A DNA stretch of 42,571 nt from Bacteroidota bacterium. Lineage in GTDB: Bacteria > Bacteroidota > Bacteroidia > Flavobacteriales > Weeksellaceae. Positions 1 through 7,689 of the stretch are shown here, piece by piece (the first letter of the stretch is position 1; every line of letters starts with the position of its first letter). The position numbers and the translations under genes were made by a program. The DNA lies in NCBI GenBank assembly GCA_023394415.1, contig JAEXAR010000022.1, positions 1 to 42,571 on the forward strand, written 5' to 3'. Below the pieces are notes generated by a model. It was given only the letters and a program-made list of their open reading frames with translations, did not search any database and had not been told where the DNA came from.

Positions 1-43
1 AGTACATTCACTATTACAACAATGATAGAATAAGACTCAATCT

Positions 44-84
44 CAAAGGAAAGAGTCCGGTACAGTACCGAACTCTTTCCTTTG
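44..84. repeat. Long near-perfect hairpin (possible bidirectional terminator)
   Basis: Two 20-nt arms (44-63 and 65-84) are complementary apart from one C/A mismatch (57/71), and a single base lies at the centre. It lies downstream of the minus-strand CoA-transferase gene. The 3' arm on either strand is T-rich (CTTTCCTTT), but no clean T-run follows. It may be a bidirectional terminator or a dispersed palindromic element. Confidence 0.6.
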
Positions 85-146
85 AAAATATTGTTTAATT
101 TTGTCTAAACTTTTGGGTGCAGTCCATTTTAATCCGGATTTTTTTG

Positions 147-1427
147 TTATAATGACTTGTTGAGCCTCTCGAATGCTCCTCTTTCCAGCATTTCTCTATC
201 ATCTGGGTGGGAGATTTCAATAAGTGCTTTAGCACGTTGTCTTAAGTTTTTACCATAAAGATTCACCGCGCCAAATTCTGTTACTACCCAATGAATATGA
301 CCTCTCGTTGTTACAACGCCGGCGCCTGGTTTTAAGAAAGGCACAATTCTCGGAACTCCTTTTTTCGTTCTAGAAGAAATGGCAATAATTGGTTTTCCGC
401 CCTCGCTTAAAGCTGCACCTCTCATAAAATCCATTTGTCCACCGATACCACTAAACTGATAAGTTCCGATGGAGTCTGCACAAACCTGACCTGTTAAATC
501 CACTTCAATAGCAGAATTAATCGCCGTCATTTTCTTATTTTTCATAATATTAATAGGAAAATTAACGTGTTGTACATCCATAAACGAAATGGAAGGGTTT
601 TCGTCCACAAAATCGTAAAGACGTTTAGTTCCGAAGCAGAAACTGGTGATGGTACGATTAAGGTGAGTTCCTTTGTATTTATTATTCACTACATCATTCA
701 AAATCAGGTCGATAACACCATCGCTCAACATTTCGGTATGGATTCCCAAATCTTTATGATTATGCAGACACTTTAAAACAGCATCCGGGATGGTTCCGAT
801 TCCCATTTGCAGTGTTGATTTATCATCAATAAGTTCAGCCACATTTTTCCCAATCCTCATTTCTTCTTCTCCTACTTTTGAGCCATAATCTACAGTCAGC
901 AAATCTTCTTCGTGCCAAACCATTTTATCGATTCTCTGTATGTGTAGCATTCCGTCTCCATGTGTTCTCGGCATTTTAGGGTTTACAACTGCAATTATTT
1001 TTTTAGCAGAATCTACAGCACCTCTTGCAACATCTACAGAAGTACCCAATGTACAATACCCATGTTTATCGGGTGGAGACACTGTAACGATAGCTACATC
1101 AAGCGGAAGCAAGCCGTTTTTGAAAAGCATCGGAATCTCACTCAAAAATACAGGAACAAAGTCACCTCTTTCAGAGTTCACAGCATCACGTACAGGTGTT
1201 GAAGTAAATAATGAGTTGATATAAAAACTGTCTTGATATTCGGGTTTTGCAATCTCTACATTTCCCTGTTGTGTAATAGAGACAAATTCCACATTTTTTA
1301 ATCTATCGGCTTGTCTTGCCAATTCATCCAAGATATAATTTGGTGTACAGGCACTGCCGTGTGAAAAAATTCTGTCTCCGCTTTTAATTATCGATACCGC
1401 TTCTTCGGCGCTTACGTAATTGCTCAT
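147..1427 (-). CDS. Acetyl-CoA hydrolase/transferase family protein (4-hydroxybutyrate/acetate CoA-transferase type)
   Basis: The protein has 426 residues, normal for this family. It probably moves CoA between acyl-CoAs and free acids such as acetate, or hydrolyses acetyl-CoA. The N-terminal half carries the PPDKHGYCTLG segment (residues 119-128). The C-terminal half carries GIGTIPDAV (209-217) and GIHTEMLSDG (228-237), where E232 lies at the position of the catalytic glutamate that forms the glutamyl-CoA thioester in this family. A glycine-rich stretch with SGIGGQMDFMRGA follows near residue 340. The protein is cytoplasmic, with no signal peptide. The gene stands alone, next to homogentisate dioxygenase, whose product leads to acetoacetate, so a role in using such acids is plausible but not shown. 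The exact substrate cannot be read from sequence. Confidence 0.9.
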   Translation of the reverse strand: MSNYVSAEEAVSIIKSGDRIFSHGSACTPNYILDELARQADRLKNVEFVSITQQGNVEIAKPEYQDSFYINSLFTSTPVRDAVNSERGDFVPVFLSEIPMLFKNGLLPLDVAIVTVSPPDKHGYCTLGTSVDVARGAVDSAKKIIAVVNPKMPRTHGDGMLHIQRIDKMVWHEEDLLTVDYGSKVGEEEMRIGKNVAELIDDKSTLQMGIGTIPDAVLKCLHNHKDLGIHTEMLSDGVIDLILNDVVNNKYKGTHLNRTITSFCFGTKRLYDFVDENPSISFMDVQHVNFPINIMKNKKMTAINSAIEVDLTGQVCADSIGTYQFSGIGGQMDFMRGAALSEGGKPIIAISSRTKKGVPRIVPFLKPGAGVVTTRGHIHWVVTEFGAVNLYGKNLRQRAKALIEISHPDDREMLERGAFERLNKSL

Positions 1428-1470
1428 TTATTTCTGATTTATATTTCTAAATTTCAGTTTGATTTCCTTT

Positions 1471-1478
1471 CAAATTTA
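1471..1478 (-). promoter_or_regulatory. Putative -7 box of the CoA-transferase gene
   Basis: On the minus strand this reads TAAATTTG, matching TAnnTTTG, 43 nt before the ATG. No TTTG-type -33 box is obvious. Confidence 0.4.
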
Positions 1479-1519
1479 AGAATTTTCCTCAGGAACTGAA
1501 AGATGACTTTTGTCAAACA

Positions 1520-1546
1520 AAAAGTCCCAAAATTTCGGGACTTTAA
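1520..1546 (-). terminator. Intrinsic terminator after hmgA
   Basis: AAAGTCCC (1521-1528) pairs with GGGACTTT (1537-1544) around an 8-nt loop. On the minus strand the stem ends in a T-run. It lies about 50 nt downstream of the hmgA stop. Confidence 0.8.
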
Positions 1547-1593
1547 TTATTTTTTTAGAAAACTGTGATTTTTGTTGCAGTTTGTAATAAGAC

Positions 1594-2784
1594 TCATTCC
1601 TGGCTTCTGTCTTCCAAGTGATTTTCAGGGTGATCTTCAAGCCAAGAAGTGACGTAACTTTTATCTTCCACTTTCATCGCTTCTTCAGTTAATTTTAAAG
1701 GACGGAAAGGATCTACCATTACGGCATATTCTTCTGTAAATTTTTGTCCAATGCTTCGCTCCATAGCTCCAGGATGTGGACCGTGTACAATACCTCCGGG
1801 ATGTAGTGTAAAATCCATTAAATCAATATGATTTCGGCTCATAAAATCACCTTCAGTATAGAACAGAACTTCATCAGAATCAATATTAGAGTGATTATAA
1901 GGTGCAGGTACTGCTAATGGATGATAATCATACATTCTTGCTACAAAAGAACAAACCACAAAATTGTGTGCTTCGAAATTCTGATGAATTGGTGGTGGAA
2001 GATGAACTCTACCTGTAATTGGTTCAAAATTTTTGATATTGAATTTATAAGGGTAAAAATATCCGTCCCAACCTACAACATCAAAAGGATGTGTTGCATA
2101 AACAAAATCCCAAATCAGATTTTCTTTTTTTACTTTGATGAGAAATACACCTTTTTCGTCCACCGGTTCTACAAAAGTTGGTGCAATAATATCTCTTTCG
2201 CAGAACGGTGAATGCTCCAAAAGTTGCCCAAACTCGTTTCTGTAGCGCTTTGGTGTGTAAATAGGAGAGTGGCTTTCTAATACAAAGAGAACATTGTTTT
2301 GGTGGGCAAATTCAATTTTATAAATGGTTCCTCTTGGAATGATAAGGTAATCACCTCGTTCAAAATCAAGATTTCCCACAAAGGTTTTCAGTGTTCCTGT
2401 GCCTTCATGAACGTAAAGCATTTCATCACACTCTGCATTCTTATAGAAATATTCGGTTGATTTTCTTGGCTTTGCGAGTCCCATTTTCAGGTCGTTGTTA
2501 ACCATCAGGATTTTTCGGCTCTCTAGAAAGTCATCTTCAGCAGTAACATTCATTCCCTTGAACATTCTGGGAGTGACATTTTTTTCGACTGCAATTTTTG
2601 GCGTTACATCTTTAGGCTCGCCAATACTTTTAATTTGTGTTGGGCGGTGTATGTGATAGAGCAGAGAGGAAATACCGTGAAAACCTTCCGTTCCAAAAAG
2701 CTGTTCATAATAAAATTTATCATTTTTCGATTTGAAAACGGTGTGTCTCTTTTGCGGAATATTTCCCGATTTGATGTATCTCAT
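1594..2784 (-). CDS. hmgA: Homogentisate 1,2-dioxygenase
   Basis: This enzyme opens the ring of homogentisate to maleylacetoacetate in tyrosine and phenylalanine breakdown and uses a non-haem iron. The protein has 396 residues and no signal peptide, as expected for the Bacteroidetes form. The two cupin-like halves are visible. The iron-ligand region contains H298 and E305 in YNHSNIDSDEVLFY and H334 in GGIVHGPHPG; these match the family's His-Glu-His triad by motif. The start MRYIKSGNIPQKRHTVF is typical. No other catabolic gene of the pathway (maleylacetoacetate isomerase, fumarylacetoacetase, HPPD) is in the window, so it is not in an operon here. A terminator follows. Confidence 0.93.
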   Translation of the reverse strand: MRYIKSGNIPQKRHTVFKSKNDKFYYEQLFGTEGFHGISSLLYHIHRPTQIKSIGEPKDVTPKIAVEKNVTPRMFKGMNVTAEDDFLESRKILMVNNDLKMGLAKPRKSTEYFYKNAECDEMLYVHEGTGTLKTFVGNLDFERGDYLIIPRGTIYKIEFAHQNNVLFVLESHSPIYTPKRYRNEFGQLLEHSPFCERDIIAPTFVEPVDEKGVFLIKVKKENLIWDFVYATHPFDVVGWDGYFYPYKFNIKNFEPITGRVHLPPPIHQNFEAHNFVVCSFVARMYDYHPLAVPAPYNHSNIDSDEVLFYTEGDFMSRNHIDLMDFTLHPGGIVHGPHPGAMERSIGQKFTEEYAVMVDPFRPLKLTEEAMKVEDKSYVTSWLEDHPENHLEDRSQE

Positions 2785-2851
2785 CTTTACTTTTTTTGAT
2801 TTTTGTAAATTTAATTAAAAATAATAATCCAAAAAAGTGAGGTTTTAAACA

Positions 2852-2884
2852 TAAAAAAACACTTTCAGATAACCAAAAGTGCTT
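2852..2884 (-). terminator. Intrinsic terminator of the NUDIX-Mur-like operon
   Basis: CACTTT (2860-2865) pairs with AAAGTG (2876-2881), followed on the minus strand by a run of seven T. It lies about 20 nt after the stop at 2903. Confidence 0.7.
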
Positions 2885-2902
2885 TTAATTTTTTATTAGG
2901 AA

Positions 2903-3442
2903 TTAATAACTCATCAGGGATTCGTAAAATTCTTCTTCCATAATACCGAGTTGCTGACACAGAAGTCTGGCCCCTTCGATATGTTCATTAATCTCTTGGT
3001 TTTGTGAGGGTAAAGGCATATCACCGTATTCGGTTTTGAATGTATTGCCTTGTGTTATGAGTTTTGAATAGGGTAATTTTCTGAAATAATTTTGTGAAGC
3101 GTTAATCGTATTCAAAAGATTTTCATCGGCTTTATTATAAATCAATATTCCACCACCTACAATATTTTTTAGTAAATCCGAAAAATCTTCAGAAGAATCT
3201 TCAGATGCGATAAAAACCACATTTGGATGAAAATTAACAACTTCGGAAGTGTTTTTATTTTCGAGAATTAAAAAATCATTTCCTGTAATGTCAGAATTGC
3301 TGTAGGTAATATAATCGACTTTTTTACCACAAAAAATGAGAGATTGTACTATTAAATCAGCGATACCTTTAGCAGAACCTGTAATAAGAACTCTTGTTTT
3401 TTCTCTACTTTGTTCAAAAAGAATGGCAGGATTGTTTTCCAA
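2903..3442 (-). CDS. Short Mur-ligase-like protein (Mpl central-domain derivative, catalytically degenerate)
   Basis: The protein has 179 residues and no signal peptide. It follows the order of the central ATP-binding domain of Mur ligases, closest by eye to the Bacteroidetes Mpl murein-tripeptide ligase. A VLITGSAKGIADLI segment (18-31) sits where VxxTGTHGKTTxxxM should be. DFLILE (56-61) matches the DFxVIEGDEY strand. HPNVVFIASEDSSE (72-85) matches the strand that should end in a DH pair. GGGILIYNKAD (96-106), NYFRKLPY (118-125) and HIEGARLLCQQLGI (154-167) also match. The P-loop is scrambled (GSAKGIA instead of GTHGKTT), the DEY and DH residues are gone, and both the UDP-binding N-terminal domain and the C-terminal domain are absent. 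It ends cleanly before a terminator, so it looks like a fixed short protein. It is last in a four-gene operon, 3 nt behind the lipoprotein gene. A regulatory or scaffold role is speculation. Confidence 0.6.
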   Translation of the reverse strand: MENNPAILFEQSREKTRVLITGSAKGIADLIVQSLIFCGKKVDYITYSNSDITGNDFLILENKNTSEVVNFHPNVVFIASEDSSEDFSDLLKNIVGGGILIYNKADENLLNTINASQNYFRKLPYSKLITQGNTFKTEYGDMPLPSQNQEINEHIEGARLLCQQLGIMEEEFYESLMSY

Positions 3443-3445
3443 AAT

Positions 3446-3883
3446 CTATTTATTTCTAAAATTTTTTGAGTTTACAAAAGCTTCAAAAGTTTGTACGATA
3501 TTGTTCCATCTTTGCTGATGTTCCAGCACAATAAAGCTGCCATCGTTTTTAAAATAATTGCCTTCCGGAGATTTTACTTTTACTGTAGTAGTAATATTGT
3601 CATAAACTTTCTTGATGTCTTCACGAATGGTTTTTAAGTCATTAGATTTTAGAGCATCATAAAGTTTTTGTTTTTCAGCGTTAGTGATCGTTGCTTTTTT
3701 GCTGTATTTTTTGCCTTGGGCTTCATAAAAATAGTTTACCGTATTGCCTTTAATAAGTACATTTTCATATATCGGCGCAAAACCTCCGCTTCTGCTGTAG
3801 CTTAATTCATAATTTTCGAAAACTTTATGGCTGTTGCAGGATACAAGTAAAGTGATCAGAAACAATGCGATTAATTTTTTCAT
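3446..3883 (-). CDS. Putative lipoprotein of unknown function
   Basis: The protein has 145 residues. The N-terminus MKKLIALFLITLLVSC is a lipoprotein signal with C16 as the lipidated residue. The mature part is lysine-rich, soluble and has no family that I can name. The segment YSRSGGFAPIYENVLIKGN suggests a beta-rich fold. It is packed between the acyltransferase (3 nt upstream) and the Mur-like gene (3 nt downstream), so co-expression is nearly certain. Its placement suggests an envelope role, but nothing more specific can be supported. Confidence 0.75.
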   Translation of the reverse strand: MKKLIALFLITLLVSCNSHKVFENYELSYSRSGGFAPIYENVLIKGNTVNYFYEAQGKKYSKKATITNAEKQKLYDALKSNDLKTIREDIKKVYDNITTTVKVKSPEGNYFKNDGSFIVLEHQQRWNNIVQTFEAFVNSKNFRNK

Positions 3884-3886
3884 AAT

Positions 3887-4696
3887 TTAATTGTTTACTT
3901 CAGATTTTTGTTCTTCTTTTTTAGCTTTTAATTCTTCGTCGTATTCATATAGAACGTTGAAATCGTGGGTTTGTTCTATAGCAATCATAATTTTGTTGAG
4001 GATGTCTTGTGCGTTTTCCGTATCATAATCAATATCCAAAGGTGGTTTGAACTCCATGGTTGGTTTCACGCCGGTAACTTTAATTTTTAATCCTTTTTTA
4101 TCAAAAGCTCTTCTAAAACCATTGATTTTAATAGGGACAACAATTGGTCGTTGTTGTTTTACGAGTTTTGCAGTCCCTTTTCTGCCTTGTGCAAAAGCAG
4201 ACGTTGTTCCTTGTGGAAAGGTAATCACCCATCCATTATCCAAAGCTTTCATAATGTTATCTACCTCGCTCATATCAACCATTCGGTTAACATTTTGTCC
4301 TTCTGCACGCCAAGTTCTTTTTACGGTAACGGCTCCTGCCAGTTTGAAGAATTTTGAAAGCAAACCTTTGTTCATCGTTTCTTCTGCAGCTACATAATAA
4401 AAATCCACTTTTGGATTTAGAAGGTACACCGGATTTTTAATGGTGTTCATATAGCCATTGTTTACTGCAAAAAACACGTGGTACATTGCAGCAACATCTG
4501 CAAAATAGGTTTGGTGGTTGGACACAAAAAGAACATTGGAATCCGGCAAATCTTTGATGTATTCAGTACCGGAGATTTTAAGCTTATTAAACCCGTTAAA
4601 ACGTCTGTATGAAACGATTCCTAAAATAAAGATTACCAATCTTTTAAGGAAATAAGGGGTTCCGAAAGCATCTGCAAATATATTTTTCTTCGCCAT
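3887..4696 (-). CDS. PlsC-family acyltransferase (1-acyl-glycerol-3-phosphate acyltransferase-like)
   Basis: The protein has 269 residues, with a hydrophobic segment near 18-30 that may anchor it to the inner membrane. The acyltransferase block I reads SNHQTYFAD (59-67), and a FPQGTTSAFAQGRKGTAKL block follows at about 160-178. Members of this family add a second fatty acid to lysophosphatidate or acylate related lipids. Two motif details depart from the textbook: the His and Asp are separated by five residues (H61, D67) instead of four, and FPEGTRS is replaced by FPQGTTS. These may be usual in Bacteroidetes, but they make the exact substrate uncertain. The C-terminus is Lys/Glu-rich. The gene is second in the operon after NUDIX. 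Confidence 0.8.
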   Translation of the reverse strand: MAKKNIFADAFGTPYFLKRLVIFILGIVSYRRFNGFNKLKISGTEYIKDLPDSNVLFVSNHQTYFADVAAMYHVFFAVNNGYMNTIKNPVYLLNPKVDFYYVAAEETMNKGLLSKFFKLAGAVTVKRTWRAEGQNVNRMVDMSEVDNIMKALDNGWVITFPQGTTSAFAQGRKGTAKLVKQQRPIVVPIKINGFRRAFDKKGLKIKVTGVKPTMEFKPPLDIDYDTENAQDILNKIMIAIEQTHDFNVLYEYDEELKAKKEEQKSEVNN

Positions 4697-4721
4697 TACT
4701 CAATTAACATAATCTGCGAAA

Positions 4722-5351
4722 TTACAAATTTTTCAGCAATTGGCTGAACTCACTCAAAATCATTGAAGTAGCTCCCCAAATGATGTATCCATTAAAGTTG
4801 ATTACGGGAACTTCAATCCCTCTCGATGAAGGTAAAACCATCATTTCAGGTTTCTCATTAAGTTGTAAAATTGAACTTACAGGAAATTCTATCAGTTCCA
4901 TAGCTTCAGATTCTTGAAGTTTGAAAACCGGATTTTTTTTCGTGTAAGAAATGTACGGATGAACATAAAAGTTGCTTGGAGGAATATATATTGGCGAAAT
5001 TTCTCTGATGATTCTTACATAATGCTCATCAATACCCATTTCTTCTGATGTTTCGCGTTTAGCCGTATGTTCAAAATCACGATCATCTTTTTCGCGGCTT
5101 CCACCCGGAAGTGAGATTTGCCCACTGTGACGGTCGTTTTCATTTTCGGTGCGAACCATTAGTGGAAAGTACCACTCATCATTTTTCAGATAAAGCAAAA
5201 TATTGACGGCTGCAAAACGAGGGTTTCTCTGTAAAATTTCTTCGTAAGTAAACAACGGACGATAAGGTGGTGAGTAAACCGAGTGTGCGTTTTCCCCGTG
5301 TAAATCAGCTTCTTTTATCTTTCGCAGTAAATCTTTTCCAAAAATTTCCAT
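4722..5351 (-). CDS. NUDIX hydrolase, CoA pyrophosphatase (NudL) type
   Basis: The protein has 209 residues. The NUDIX box runs from about residue 83 to 107 (GGSREKDD...RETSEEMGI) with REx2EE at 99-104. Upstream, RHSGQISLPGG (74-84) resembles the NuCoA signature of CoA-diphosphohydrolases, which cleave CoA or acyl-CoA to phosphopantetheine and 3',5'-ADP. The first glutamate of the NUDIX box is replaced in the usual NudL manner. The gene is first of a minus-strand operon, and the acyltransferase starts 25 nt downstream, so the enzyme may trim CoA or acyl-CoA in connection with lipid acylation (inference). It is cytoplasmic. Confidence 0.85.
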   Translation of the reverse strand: MEIFGKDLLRKIKEADLHGENAHSVYSPPYRPLFTYEEILQRNPRFAAVNILLYLKNDEWYFPLMVRTENENDRHSGQISLPGGSREKDDRDFEHTAKRETSEEMGIDEHYVRIIREISPIYIPPSNFYVHPYISYTKKNPVFKLQESEAMELIEFPVSSILQLNEKPEMMVLPSSRGIEVPVINFNGYIIWGATSMILSEFSQLLKNL

Positions 5352-5452
5352 GTAACAAAAATAAGGATTTTTGGATGGCCAAAGTTTTAAAGAAAGGTTA
5401 AATTTTTATGATACTGAAAGGGAAATATTTTGTAAAGTAATACTTTAATCAA

Positions 5453-5481
5453 ATAAAAAACTTCCGAAAATATCGGAAGTT
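5453..5481 (-). terminator. Intrinsic terminator of rng
   Basis: ACTTCCGA (5460-5467) pairs with TCGGAAGT (5473-5480). On the minus strand a T-run follows (5454-5460). It lies 30 nt after the rng stop. Confidence 0.85.
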
Positions 5482-5509
5482 CTTAAAGCACTTGGCTTTG
5501 CAATTATTT

Positions 5510-7066
5510 TTAGTTCGAGTAACTTATTAATTCTTCTTTTTTTGCATTGTACAAACGGTATTCCAGATACTTGAAACTGTCTCTTGGGATAACCGTTACC
5601 CATTTTTTGTATTTCAGATACCATTTGGTTTGTATGCTCATCAATCCTTTGGTGAGATAAGCTTCTACAAAAGGGTGTACGTGCAGGTAAAGTTTACCTT
5701 TTTCTTTCTGTATCAAATTTCTGATGACTTCTTCCATACGTTCTACAACCACAATTGGCGCAAGAATTTCCCCATCAATATTAGGATTTTCTTCCTTGGT
5801 ATGGATTTGTTTTTCCGGTCTTACACGCTGTCTTGTCATCTGTATAAGCCCAAATTTACTTGGTGGAAGAATCTTGTGGCGTGCTTTGTCGCGCTTCATT
5901 TCTTCTTTTAAATGTTCGTACAGCTGTTTTCTGTGTTCAGGATTCGTCATATCAATAAAATCTACAACGATAATTCCACCCATATCACGAAGGCGAAGTT
6001 GCCTTGCAATTTCTGTAGCTGCCATTTTGTTCACGTTTAGGGCGTGTTCTTTGTTGGTAGCAGCAGAAGAGATGTTTGGTCCTGAATTTACATCCACCAC
6101 GTGTAATGCTTCAGTGTGTTCAATAACGAGATAAGCGCCTTTGGAACTTGGAATGTTAACGTGTTTTCCAAAGCTCTGTTTCAATTGTTTTTCCACGTTG
6201 TAATATTCCAACAACGGAATATGCGAATCGTAGAACTGCACAATCTTTTGACGTTCGGGAGCGATGACATCAAGGTAATTTTTAATATCGTTTACCATTT
6301 GTTCATCATCAGAGATAATTCCCGTAAAATCCTGATTGAAATTGTCTCTCAAAATGGCTGAAGCTCTATCTTCTTCGCTTAAAACTTTTGATGGAACCTT
6401 TTGTTTCTGAATATTCTTAAACGCGGTTTCCCATTTTTGAATAAGCTGGTTCATATCGTTATGAAGTTCAGCTACTTTTTTACCTTCAGCAACAGTGCGG
6501 ATAATCACGCCGAAGCCTTCGGGTTTAATACTGTCAATTAAAGTTTTAAGTCGTTCTCTGTCTTCAGCGCTTTTAATTTTTTTTGAGATAGAAACCTTGT
6601 TATCAAAAGGAATTAGGACCAGGAAACGTCCTGTAAGCGAGATTTGTGTAGAAATTCTCGGTCCTTTTGTAGAGATAGGTTCCTTGGTGATTTGTATAAG
6701 CACCACATCGTCTTTTGCAAGTACTTTATCTACTGTACCATGTTTATCGATCTCCTTCTGTACTTGAAAGTTCTTGAGGCTCGATGTTTGCTGACGCTTT
6801 GCAAAAGTGTCTTTTAGAAATTTTTGATAACTTAAGAAATCTGGTCCTAAATCCTGATAATGTAGAAAAGCATCTTTTTCGTAGCCGATGTTTACAAAGG
6901 CTGCATTAAGGTTTGGCGCCAGTTTTTTTACCCGACCTAAAAATAAATCGCCAACGGTAAACTCATTATTGTCCTCCTCTTCGTGGAGTTCAAACAGTCT
7001 TCCGTCTTCGAGCAGTGCAATCTTCGTGCTCTCTTTTTCGTGAGAGATAATCAGTTCTTTCTTCAT
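5510..7066 (-). CDS. rng: Ribonuclease E/G family endoribonuclease
   Basis: The protein has 518 residues, the length of RNase G without the long RNase E scaffold tail. It cleaves single-stranded AU-rich RNA and probably takes part in rRNA maturation and mRNA decay. An S1-type domain with an insertion spans about 38-130. The DNase I-like catalytic region carries D325 (HVVDVNSG) and D369 (IIVVDFIDM), the two metal-binding aspartates, and the QMTRQRVRPE motif is present. The CPxC zinc-link that normally follows is absent (the segment reads TKEENPNIDGE), so the tetramer contact known for E. coli RNase E is not conserved. It is preceded by HU and a basic mini-protein gene, with its own likely promoter and a strong hairpin in between. 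Confidence 0.92.
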   Translation of the reverse strand: MKKELIISHEKESTKIALLEDGRLFELHEEEDNNEFTVGDLFLGRVKKLAPNLNAAFVNIGYEKDAFLHYQDLGPDFLSYQKFLKDTFAKRQQTSSLKNFQVQKEIDKHGTVDKVLAKDDVVLIQITKEPISTKGPRISTQISLTGRFLVLIPFDNKVSISKKIKSAEDRERLKTLIDSIKPEGFGVIIRTVAEGKKVAELHNDMNQLIQKWETAFKNIQKQKVPSKVLSEEDRASAILRDNFNQDFTGIISDDEQMVNDIKNYLDVIAPERQKIVQFYDSHIPLLEYYNVEKQLKQSFGKHVNIPSSKGAYLVIEHTEALHVVDVNSGPNISSAATNKEHALNVNKMAATEIARQLRLRDMGGIIVVDFIDMTNPEHRKQLYEHLKEEMKRDKARHKILPPSKFGLIQMTRQRVRPEKQIHTKEENPNIDGEILAPIVVVERMEEVIRNLIQKEKGKLYLHVHPFVEAYLTKGLMSIQTKWYLKYKKWVTVIPRDSFKYLEYRLYNAKKEELISYSN

Positions 7067-7165
7067 TGCTCTGATTTATTGTTAGACATTTTTTTTAATT
7101 GTTTTTAAACAGAAGTTTAGCAACGCAGCTAATCAAAAGTTCAGTAAAATGCAAACGGCATTAAA

Positions 7166-7173
7166 CAAAAATA
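7166..7173 (-). promoter_or_regulatory. Putative -7 box of rng
   Basis: The minus strand reads TATTTTTG, 99 nt before the rng ATG. It overlaps the 3' arm of the 7170-7205 hairpin, so termination of the upstream unit and rng initiation may share this DNA. Confidence 0.4.
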
Positions 7174-7205
7174 TAGTTAATGAAATAGAGTTCATCAACT
7201 ATATT
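7170..7205 (-). terminator. Hairpin between the basic mini-protein gene and rng
   Basis: The 15-nt arms 7170-7184 and 7191-7205 pair fully on the minus-strand RNA with one G-U pair and a 6-nt loop, and the 3' arm runs into ATTTTTG. It is probably the terminator of the HU/mini-protein unit, but if transcription reads through it would form the 5' leader of rng. Confidence 0.6.
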
Positions 7206-7223
7206 ATGTATGTTTAAAGAAAA

Positions 7224-7317
<94 letters not shown>

Positions 7318-7349
7318 TTTTTTAATGATTAAAGTTAATATTCAGTTAA

Positions 7350-7640
7350 TTATTTTACAGCTACTTTGGTTTTTACTTTTTCAGTAAAGCTTTTTGATGG
7401 CTTGAATGCCGGAATATTGTGTGCAGGAATCTCGATTGCTGTATTTTTAGAAATGTTTCTTCCTGTTTTAGCCGCTCTGGTTTTGATGATGAAAGAACCG
7501 AAACCTCTTAAATATACATTGTCACCATTATACATTGAAGTTCTAATTTCCTGCATAAATGCTTCGATTACCTTCTGAGTTTCATTTTTTTCTGTTCCCA
7601 ACTTATTGGAGATGGTGTTTACCAATTCTGCCTTTGTCAT
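7350..7640 (-). CDS. HU-family DNA-binding protein
   Basis: The protein has 96 residues starting at MTKAELVNTISNKLG. An upstream in-frame extension exists, but the HU fold begins exactly at MTKAEL and the promoter lies inside that extension, so I use the ATG at 7640. It binds and bends DNA without strong sequence preference as a dimer in the nucleoid. The RGFGSFIIKTRAAKTGRN segment and the proline-bearing arm (IPAHNIPAFKPSKSF) are clear. A Lys-rich tail (TEKVKTKVAVK) closes it. It is transcribed divergently from mutY. Confidence 0.95.
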   Translation of the reverse strand: MTKAELVNTISNKLGTEKNETQKVIEAFMQEIRTSMYNGDNVYLRGFGSFIIKTRAAKTGRNISKNTAIEIPAHNIPAFKPSKSFTEKVKTKVAVK

Positions 7641-7668
7641 TTCCTTTTTTGTTTTTAATTTTGGTGTG

Positions 7669-7676
7669 CAAATATA
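7669..7676 (-). promoter_or_regulatory. -7 box of HU
   Basis: The minus strand reads TATATTTG followed by CACACC. TTTG boxes 17 and 21 nt upstream (7694-7697 and 7698-7701, reverse strand) could serve as -33. The 17-nt sequence 7661-7677 is identical to the tRNA-Leu promoter region at 19051-19067. Confidence 0.75.
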
Positions 7677-7681
7677 AAACT

Positions 7682-7689
7682 TATTTTTG
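7682..7689 (+). promoter_or_regulatory. Possible -7 box of mutY
   Basis: TATTTTTG on the plus strand, with a TTTTG run about 19 nt upstream (7659-7663). It overlaps the only plausible upstream start codon of mutY (TTG at 7687), and lies 6 bp from the HU -7 box. Such T-rich sequence is common here, so it may be fortuitous. Confidence 0.35.

Noticed and set aside
567..1224. Plus-strand open frames of 69-94 codons across the CoA-transferase gene
   Set aside because: They lie opposite a strongly conserved gene, have no family resemblance and no ribosome-site or promoter context.
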